Positions 1 through 3,886 of a stretch of 17,795 nt of DNA are shown here, one piece after another. Origin of the DNA: Eggerthellaceae bacterium (lineage in GTDB: Bacteria; Actinomycetota; Coriobacteriia; Coriobacteriales; Eggerthellaceae). The translations under genes were made by a program, and so were the position numbers. A model generated the notes under the pieces. It searched no databases. It had not been told where the DNA came from and worked only from the letters and a program-made list of their open reading frames with translations. The stretch covers positions 1 to 17,795 of the forward strand of contig CAADXT010000102.1 of assembly GCA_900753095.1 (NCBI GenBank), written 5' to 3'. How positions within the stretch are numbered: the first letter of the stretch is position 1; the number at the start of each line of letters is the position of its first letter.

Positions 1-1
1 C

Positions 2-445
2 ATCGCCGTTCAGGCGGCGCTCGACGGCGTGGCGGAAATTGATGTGTTCAACCGCCAGGAAGCCTACCAGCAAAGCGGGTACGATTTGATCGACCGTCTG
101 CATGCGTATTCCGAATGCGCCATATCGCTGTATGCGCTTTCCGACGAAGAGCAGCTTCGTGCTTCGCTTGCGGAGTCCGCCTTGGTGGTGAACGCCACGA
201 ACGTGGGGTATCCCGACGATCCCGGTTGCCTGCTTACGGCGGATTTGCTGCGTCCTGAGCTTATCGTGGCCGACTTGGTGTACAACCCGCGCGAAACCGA
301 GCTTATCAAGCTGGCGCGCTCCTGCGGCTGCAAAACGGTTGACGGTGCCGGTCCCTTCGTCCAGCAAGCAGCAATTGCCGAGAGACTTTGGTTGGGGCGC
401 GAAATGCCCGTCGATTTCGTGATGGAAACCTTTTTCGGGGAATAA
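2..445 (+). CDS. aroE: Shikimate dehydrogenase, C-terminal part (5' end outside window)
   Basis: Likely the C-terminal 147 residues of shikimate 5-dehydrogenase, which reduces 3-dehydroshikimate to shikimate with NADPH in the aromatic amino acid pathway. The reading frame is open from the first bases of the window, so the gene begins upstream. Visible family features are the NATNVGYPDD strand (family form NATxVGM), the DLVYNPRETELIKLA segment, and the terminal G-A-G-P-F-V-Q-Q helix with the conserved glutamine, followed by LWLGREMP. The N-terminal catalytic domain with its Lys and Asp cannot be seen, so a quinate/shikimate dehydrogenase relative is not excluded. It ends with TAA, directly before the palindromic element at 453. 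No U-rich terminator is seen, unless the long GC-rich inverted repeat serves as one. Confidence 0.85.
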   Translation: MAVQAALDGVAEIDVFNRQEAYQQSGYDLIDRLHAYSECAISLYALSDEEQLRASLAESALVVNATNVGYPDDPGCLLTADLLRPELIVADLVYNPRETELIKLARSCGCKTVDGAGPFVQQAAIAERLWLGREMPVDFVMETFFGE

Positions 446-452
446 TTCGGCT

Positions 453-705
453 GCCCGCGAAGCGCGGCGGGGCGCCCTGCGTCGGCTCAGCCTTCGCTTT
501 TTCGGAAGGAGCAGCGCCCTTCCGGAATCGGCTTTCAAAGAATTGCATTTTAATTAGTGGAGAAATCGCTGAGATGGTTCGACGCATGGTTCAGGGCATC
601 CCTGTATCTTTGCTCGAATACCTGGGGCGATTTCTTTTAGGCAATTCTACGAAAGCCGCGCTACGGGATGAGCCGACGCAGGGCGCCCCGCCGCGCTTCG
701 CGGGC
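453..705. repeat. Composite palindromic element, copy 1 (37-bp perfect outer inverted repeat)
   Basis: Bases 453-489 are the exact reverse complement of 669-705: 37 bp without a mismatch, very GC-rich, centred on GGGCGCCC. Between the arms lie a small perfect hairpin (about 502-523; CGGAAGG paired with CCTTCCG) and the 130-bp inner palindrome listed separately. The element fills the gap between aroE and tRNA-Ser(UGA). A related inner palindrome occurs at 11968-12099. No transposase is present, so it resembles a MITE, a REP-like unit or a structured RNA more than an autonomous insertion sequence. The arms are seen directly; the function is unknown. Confidence 0.85.
529..658. repeat. Core palindrome, copy 1 of a two-copy dispersed repeat
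   Basis: The ends 529-546 and 641-658 are inverted repeats (8 bp, a 2-nt mismatch, 8 bp; inner block AGAATTGC/GCAATTCT). Nested inside are GAAATCGC (562-569) with GCGATTTC (627-634), and the hairpin CAGGG-CAT-CCCTG (592-604). The same nested order occurs in the second copy at 11968-12099, with shared runs such as ATGGTTCGACGC, TGGTTCAGGG and TGGGGCGATTTCTT. An open frame crosses it (from 574), but it runs on through the outer inverted repeat and is not credible as a gene. Confidence 0.8.
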
Positions 706-876
706 GTGATTGATCGAGCGGGTCCGGCGAAACCGACGGGCTGTTCGCTGGGTGCTGTGGGTGGTTGCTGTGAGTTTCTTGCCCTGCAGTTCAGTGCGCA
801 GGATGCTGCAACATCGATAAAGCTTTTTGAAACTCCCATAATTGGAGCCCACGCGCCCGCGCAGCGCCATAGCGTT
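706..876. other. Non-coding stretch without a recognised feature
   Basis: Between the palindromic element and the tRNA-Ser terminator I see no convincing gene, promoter or strong hairpin. The last part (861-880) resembles the matching flank at 3489-3510, described in the findings. Confidence 0.4.
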
Positions 877-909
877 TAAAATGAGAAAGCGCCGTTCGGA
901 GAACGGCGC
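877..909 (-). terminator. Rho-independent terminator of tRNA-Ser(UGA)
   Basis: On the minus strand a perfect 9-bp stem (GCGCCGTTC at 889-897 pairing with GAACGGCGC at 901-909, 3-nt loop) is followed by a T-rich run. It lies 9 bases beyond the tRNA CCA end. Confidence 0.8.
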
Positions 910-917
910 AATGAGCT

Positions 918-1005
918 TGGCGGAGGAAGTAGGATTTGAACCCACGGTGCCTTGCGGCACAACGGTTTTCAAGACCGCCGCATTCAACCACTCTGCCATT
1001 CCTCC
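918..1005 (-). tRNA. tRNA-Ser (anticodon UGA)
   Basis: Read on the minus strand this folds as a class II tRNA. The acceptor stem is GGAGGAA/TTCCTCC with discriminator G and an encoded CCA (918-920). The anticodon stem GCGGT/ACCGT encloses the loop CTTGAAA, anticodon TGA at 969-971. There is a serine-type long variable arm (GTGCC-GCAA-GGCAC) and a T arm with TTCAAAT. It reads UCA and related serine codons. It is transcribed away from tadA and ends at the hairpin at 889-909. Confidence 0.97.
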
Positions 1006-1019
1006 GAGTTGGTAGGGTT

Positions 1020-1025
1020 TAGGAT
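1020..1025 (+). promoter_or_regulatory. Possible -10 box for tadA
   Basis: TAGGAT followed by AGC, 21 bases before the tadA ATG and inside the 5' flank of the divergent tRNA-Ser. The same TAGGATAGC string forms the -10 of the FMN riboswitch promoter at 11884-11889. No good -35 is seen at 17 bp, so the call is weak. Confidence 0.35.
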
Positions 1026-1046
1026 AGCATAATTCGGTGGTGAGGT

Positions 1047-1622
1047 ATGGAAAGCGTCGCAACAGAAGAGCAAGATAGCGCATTCATGCGCCTGGCTATC
1101 GCCGAGGCGCGCAAGGCGGAATTGCTTGATGAAGTGCCCATCGGCGCTGTTGTGGTTCGCAACGGGGAGGTTATCGCCGCTGCCTACAACCGCCGCGAAA
1201 CCGACGCCGACCCTGCCGGCCATGCTGAGTTCCTTGCAATGAAACAAGCGTCCAACAAGTTGGGTGTATGGCGGCTTTCCGGGTGTACGGTGTACGTTAC
1301 GCTGGAGCCGTGCATCATGTGCGCGGGGCTTATGCATCAGGCGCGCATCGACCGCTGCGTGTTCGGCGCGTTCGACCCAAAGGCTGGCGCGCTGGGCTCG
1401 TTGTACCAGGTAAACGCCGATGAACGGCTCAATCACGTGTTCGAGGTTTCCTCGGGCGTGTGCGAAGAAGAATGCGCCTTGCTGCTGAAAACGTTTTTTC
1501 GCGAAAAGCGCAAGCGCAACAAGGCGCGAAAAGCTGCGGCGCGTGCCGAAGAGGCCGCTCTGGCCGCAGCTGAAACTGAACAGGAAAACAAAGAATCGAA
1601 TCAGGATGGTGCTTCTGCATGA
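1047..1622 (+). CDS. tadA: tRNA-specific adenosine deaminase TadA
   Basis: Deaminates adenosine 34 of tRNA-Arg(ACG) to inosine in the cytoplasm; usually essential. The zinc site is visible: H59-A-E61 (catalytic Glu) in AGHAEFLAMKQAS, and P88-C89-I-M-C92 in LEPCIMCAGLM. The N-terminal F-M-R-L-A-I-A-E-A helix and the EVPIGAVVV strand are typical of TadA rather than cytidine deaminase. At 191 residues it is longer than the usual 150-170 because of a charged, alanine-rich tail from about residue 152 (K/R then A/E rich), probably an extended helix. The start is ATG with GGTGAGG just upstream. The stop lies 17 bases before the preferred ispE start, so the two are likely co-transcribed. Confidence 0.93.
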   Translation: MESVATEEQDSAFMRLAIAEARKAELLDEVPIGAVVVRNGEVIAAAYNRRETDADPAGHAEFLAMKQASNKLGVWRLSGCTVYVTLEPCIMCAGLMHQARIDRCVFGAFDPKAGALGSLYQVNADERLNHVFEVSSGVCEEECALLLKTFFREKRKRNKARKAAARAEEAALAAAETEQENKESNQDGASA

Positions 1623-1639
1623 GGCTTGAGGGTTTGCCA

Positions 1640-2557
1640 ATGAAAAACGTTACCAAGATCATTTCCCCTGCAAAGGTGAACTTGGTTTTGGCGGTGGGCG
1701 AAAAGCAGGAAAGCGGGTTCCACGAGGTGCAGACCATTATGCACTCGTTGGCCTTGCACGACACGCTTTCCATGCGCCGCTTCGATGACGAGGGCTCGGG
1801 CGAGGGCCTTCAGGTGATGCTGAAGTGCGAAAGCTCGTTCACCATCGACCCCCTTACCATCAAGGCAGAGGAAAACATCGCTTACAAAGCGGTGCTTGAG
1901 CTGGCGAAAGCCCTGGGCCGCACCCAGGACGAAACCATCGAGATGGTGCTGAACAAGGTTATCCCCGCCGAAGCGGGCTTGGGCGGGGGTTCCTCGAACG
2001 CTGCTGCCGCGCTGGTCGGCGCAGCAACGCTGTGGGGCGTCGGTGTGGAAGACGAGCGCGTGCAGGAAGTGGCGTCGCGCTTGGGAGCTGATGTCTCGTT
2101 CTTCTTGAAGGGCGGCTGCGCACGCCTGTCGGGCAAGGGCGATGTCTTCGAGGCACAGCTGAAGCCCCGCTCGGGATTCGTGCTGCTGGTGCGCCCCGAT
2201 GCGGGCGTCTCCACCGGCAAGGCATATGCGGCGTTCGACGAGGCGCCTGCGTTGCCCGGCGGCGAGTACCTTTCCTCCCTTTCTAAGCTTGAGGTAGCGG
2301 CGGACGTTCCGCTGTACAACAACCTTGAGGCGGCGGCGTGCACGGTGACGCCCGCGGTTTCCGAGGTGCTCAAGTGGGGCAGGGAAGCGGCTGGCGCAGA
2401 AAACGTCGTGCTGTGCGGCAGCGGGTCGGCGGTGTGCTGCATCTTCGACAGCTACCAGGCCGCCTGCGACGCCTCGGTCGAGGCGCGCAAGCACGAATGG
2501 TGGACGCGCGTAACGTCTTTCTCACCGTTGGGCGCGGCCATTGTGGAGGCCCTATAA
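1640..2557 (+). CDS. ispE: 4-diphosphocytidyl-2-C-methyl-D-erythritol kinase
   Basis: GHMP-family kinase that phosphorylates CDP-ME with ATP in the MEP (non-mevalonate) isoprenoid pathway. Numbered from the ATG at 1640 (305 residues): the SPAKVNLVLAVG motif with the substrate-site Lys at residues 9-20, the GHMP ATP-binding loop PAEAGLGGGSSNAAAAL at 109-125, GADVSFFLKGG with the conserved Asp near 151, and the late LCGSGSAVCCIF motif. An in-frame ATG at 1619 overlaps the tadA stop and would add seven residues. I prefer 1640 because GAGGG lies about 6 bases upstream and family proteins begin just before the SPAK motif. The TAA stop lies inside a TATAAT that may be the lemA -10 box. Confidence 0.93.
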   Translation: MKNVTKIISPAKVNLVLAVGEKQESGFHEVQTIMHSLALHDTLSMRRFDDEGSGEGLQVMLKCESSFTIDPLTIKAEENIAYKAVLELAKALGRTQDETIEMVLNKVIPAEAGLGGGSSNAAAALVGAATLWGVGVEDERVQEVASRLGADVSFFLKGGCARLSGKGDVFEAQLKPRSGFVLLVRPDAGVSTGKAYAAFDEAPALPGGEYLSSLSKLEVAADVPLYNNLEAAACTVTPAVSEVLKWGREAAGAENVVLCGSGSAVCCIFDSYQAACDASVEARKHEWWTRVTSFSPLGAAIVEAL

Positions 2558-2558
2558 T
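2528..2558 (+). promoter_or_regulatory. Candidate sigma-70-type promoter for lemA
   Basis: A perfect TATAAT at 2553-2558 overlaps the ispE stop codon. TTGGGC at 2528-2533 could be the -35, although the 19-bp spacer is long. Transcription would start near 2565, giving a leader of roughly 107 bases before the lemA ATG. Confidence 0.45.
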
Positions 2559-2582
2559 TCAGGTATCGAGTACTTCGAGGTA

Positions 2583-2609
2583 AGGTGGCGAAAACCACCT
2601 GTGGTTTTC
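2583..2609 (+). promoter_or_regulatory. lemA leader with two mutually exclusive hairpins
   Basis: AGGTGG (2583-2588) pairs with CCACCT (2595-2600), but the same CCAC is also part of GAAAACCAC (2590-2598), which pairs with GTGGTTTTC (2601-2609). Only one can form in full, and the second leaves a tight 2-nt loop as drawn. A further GCGTGC/GCACGC pair lies just downstream. This could be a regulatory leader; no ligand-binding class is recognised. Confidence 0.35.
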
Positions 2610-2671
2610 CCGCATCACAGCGGCGTGCGCTTGCTGGCGGCACGCTGCGCGAGAAACGCTAGGAGCAAGTT

Positions 2672-3304
2672 ATGGAAGCAATCATCGTAATCGCTATCGT
2701 GGTGGTGGTTTTGGCCGTCATCGCCATCGCCCTGTACAACAACCTCGTGCAGCTGCGCAACCGCGTTGACAACGCTTGGTCGCAGATCGACGTGCAGCTG
2801 CAGCGCCGTTTGGACCTTATCCCGAACCTGGTGGAAACGGTGAAGGGCTATGCCGCGCATGAAAGCGGCACCCTGCAGAAGGTGACCGAGGCGCGCGCCG
2901 CGGTGTGCAACGCTTCCACCCCTGAGCAGAAGATGGCCGCCGACAATTTCCTTTCTGGCACGCTGAAGAGCCTGTTCGCCGTTTCCGAGGCCTACCCCGA
3001 TTTGAAGGCGAACGCCAACTTCCAGCAGCTTCAGGCCGAGATTTCCGCAACGGAAGACAAGATCAGCTACATGCGCCAGAGCTACAACGACACGGTAATG
3101 AAGTTCAACAATGCCATCCAGACGTTCCCGGGAGTGCTGGTGGCGGGCCCCTTCGGCTTCACCAAGCGTGAAAGCTTCGATGCCAATGCCGCTGCAGCCG
3201 CAGCACCGGTGGTCTCCTTCGGCCAGGGCAACGCCCCCGAAGTGCCCAGCGTGAACATGAGCACCGCCCCGAAAGATCCCGCCGATACGCCTTCGGTGAA
3301 GTAG
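2672..3304 (+). CDS. lemA: LemA family membrane protein
   Basis: LemA-family protein of 210 residues. An N-terminal transmembrane helix of Ile/Val residues (about 3-21) is followed by the family signature LYNNLVQLRNRVDNAWSQID, then VQLQRRLDLIPNLVETVKGY and the long-helix domain. The tail from about residue 170 is alanine/proline rich and probably disordered. The molecular role of LemA proteins is not settled; they often sit next to DUF2207 membrane proteins, as here (the gene at 3887). AGGAG lies 7 bases before the ATG. The gene ends at a strong terminator at 3328-3363, so the DUF2207 gene downstream is probably transcribed separately. Confidence 0.92.
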   Translation: MEAIIVIAIVVVVLAVIAIALYNNLVQLRNRVDNAWSQIDVQLQRRLDLIPNLVETVKGYAAHESGTLQKVTEARAAVCNASTPEQKMAADNFLSGTLKSLFAVSEAYPDLKANANFQQLQAEISATEDKISYMRQSYNDTVMKFNNAIQTFPGVLVAGPFGFTKRESFDANAAAAAAPVVSFGQGNAPEVPSVNMSTAPKDPADTPSVK

Positions 3305-3327
3305 CACTCAAGCAAATACGGGGTCAA

Positions 3328-3363
3328 AGAATGCCGCCCAAACCAGGCGGCATTCTTTTTTTC
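3328..3363 (+). terminator. Rho-independent terminator of lemA
   Basis: A perfect 11-bp stem AGAATGCCGCC (3328-3338) with GGCGGCATTCT (3346-3356), 7-nt loop, then an uninterrupted T run to 3363. It is the clearest intrinsic terminator in the window. Confidence 0.93.
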
Positions 3364-3396
3364 TATGGCATAGTTGGACGTAACAGTGAGTGGGAT

Positions 3397-3482
3397 TCTG
3401 ATGAGTGCAGCTGCCGTGAAAGTGCCCGGCAGGCGTGCGAATGCACGTCAAGGGCGCTTGGAGCGGCATATGCACCATCAGA
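3397..3482 (+). ncRNA. Predicted structured RNA, copy 1
   Basis: An 86-base element that folds into one long stem with conserved internal loops. P1 is TCTGAT (3397-3402)/ATCAGA (3477-3482); P2 GTGCA (3405-3409)/TGCAC (3471-3475); P3 TGCCG (3412-3416)/CGGCA (3464-3468); P4 GTGCCC (3422-3427)/GGGCGC (3452-3457); P5 CGTGC (3434-3438)/GCACG (3443-3447) with loop GAAT. The internal loop between P3 and P4 is TGAAA opposite TTGGAG. A second copy lies at 7661-7759 on the minus strand with the same loops and compensatory changes in P3 and P4. It starts 33 bases after the lemA terminator and is followed at once by a GC hairpin. I do not recognise the family. A REP-like DNA palindrome is the main alternative. 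Confidence 0.6.
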
Positions 3483-3506
3483 GCCCCGCGCAGCGTCGGG
3501 GCGTTT
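3483..3506 (+). terminator. Possible weak terminator after structured RNA copy 1
   Basis: GCCCCG (3483-3488) pairs with CGGGGC (3497-3502), followed by GTTTAAAAT. The T run is short, so termination is uncertain. It directly abuts the last stem of the RNA element. Confidence 0.35.
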
Positions 3507-3510
3507 AAAA

Positions 3511-3539
3511 TGGAAAAAGCCCGTTCGTTAGAACGGGCT
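3511..3539 (-). terminator. Rho-independent terminator downstream of the tRNA-Ser-like remnant
   Basis: A 9-bp perfect stem AGCCCGTTC (3518-3526)/GAACGGGCT (3531-3539) with a 4-nt loop; on the minus strand it is followed by TTTTT then CCATTTT. Its sequence and surroundings closely match the tRNA-Ser(UGA) terminator at 889-909. Confidence 0.75.
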
Positions 3540-3548
3540 AAAAATGCC

Positions 3549-3599
3549 TGGCGGAGAGCTGGGGATTCAGATGTTCGCTGTGCGAACATCAACCTCTCC
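3549..3599 (-). pseudogene. tRNA-Ser-like remnant or mini-tRNA lacking D and anticodon arms
   Basis: On the minus strand this ends exactly like tRNA-Ser(GCU): 21 bases (3548-3568) are identical to 3739-3759, covering the CCA, the 3' acceptor strand and half of the T arm. Upstream, GGAGAG (3599-3594) can pair with the acceptor 3' strand (3553-3558). Between them is a perfect 8-bp hairpin ATGTTCGC/GCGAACAT (3571-3578/3582-3589) that resembles a serine variable arm. D arm, anticodon arm and half of the T arm are missing. A terminator follows at 3518-3539. It is most likely a decayed tRNA gene or a recombination remnant; a tRNA-mimicking small RNA is possible. Confidence 0.5.
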
Positions 3600-3618
3600 C
3601 TCGCAAGCTCAGTCGAGC

Positions 3619-3663
3619 AAATTCCTAAAATTGCGCCACTGGCGCAATTTCTCAACGGAATTT
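3619..3663. repeat. Nested palindrome inside the tRNA-Ser island
   Basis: AAATTCC (3619-3625) pairs with GGAATTT (3657-3663), enclosing a perfect 10-bp stem AAATTGCGCC (3628-3637)/GGCGCAATTT (3641-3650) with loop ACT. Outside it, GGGGATTC (3561-3568) is complementary to GAATCCCC (3678-3685), and CCTCA (3666-3670) to TGAGG (3693-3697), so the whole 3549-3697 stretch could fold as one structure. Confidence 0.6.
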
Positions 3664-3697
3664 CACCTCATCGGTTCGAATCCCCTGATAGTTGAGG

Positions 3698-3730
3698 AAA
3701 AACAAAACAAGCACGGTTTCCCGTGCTTGT
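3698..3730 (-). terminator. Rho-independent terminator of tRNA-Ser(GCU)
   Basis: ACAAGCACGG (3707-3716) pairs perfectly with CCGTGCTTGT (3721-3730), 4-nt loop; on the minus strand it runs into TTTTGTTTTT. It lies 9 bases past the tRNA 3' end. Confidence 0.88.
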
Positions 3731-3739
3731 AGCATTTAC

Positions 3740-3830
3740 TGGCGGAGAGCTGGGGATTCGAACCCCAGATACGCTTTTGGCGTATACTCGCTTAGCAGGC
3801 GAGCACCTTCGGCCTCTCGGTCAGCTCTCC
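3740..3830 (-). tRNA. tRNA-Ser (anticodon GCU)
   Basis: Minus-strand class II tRNA with acceptor GGAGAGC/GCTCTCC, discriminator G and encoded CCA (3740-3742). The anticodon GCT is at 3794-3796 within a CTCGC/GCGAG stem; the long variable arm (ATACGC/GCGTAT) is typical of serine; the T arm is CTGGG-TTCGAAT-CCCAG type. It reads AGC and AGU codons. Its own promoter lies at 3847-3875. Confidence 0.97.
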
Positions 3831-3846
3831 GTATATGCGAATTGAA

Positions 3847-3875
3847 ATGATAACCTCACCGCCCTCATCTTGCAA
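3847..3875 (-). promoter_or_regulatory. Promoter of tRNA-Ser(GCU)
   Basis: Minus-strand -35 TTGCAA (3870-3875) and -10 TATCAT (3847-3852) with exactly 17 bp between. Predicted start is near 3840, about ten bases before the tRNA. The -35 overlaps the ribosome binding site of the divergent DUF2207 gene. Confidence 0.7.
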
Positions 3876-3886
3876 GGAGAAGAGCA

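Noticed and set aside
388..879. Open frame of 163 codons over the palindromic element and next to the tRNA-Ser terminator
   Set aside because: It starts inside aroE, crosses both arms of a perfect inverted repeat, has no ribosome binding site and encodes nothing family-like. The frames over copy 2 match only where the DNA repeats, with frame-breaking indels.
3398..3422. Hammerhead-ribozyme-like CTGATGAG followed by GAAA in both structured RNA copies
   Set aside because: The CTGAT is paired to ATCAG in both copies and the bases between do not form a proper stem II. The covarying stems P3 and P4 describe a different fold, and no cleavage-site stem I can be drawn.
3549..3697. tmRNA or split-tRNA gene
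   Set aside because: The 3' end is a serine acceptor, not the alanine-type tmRNA end. No tag frame is seen, and D and anticodon arms are absent on both strands.
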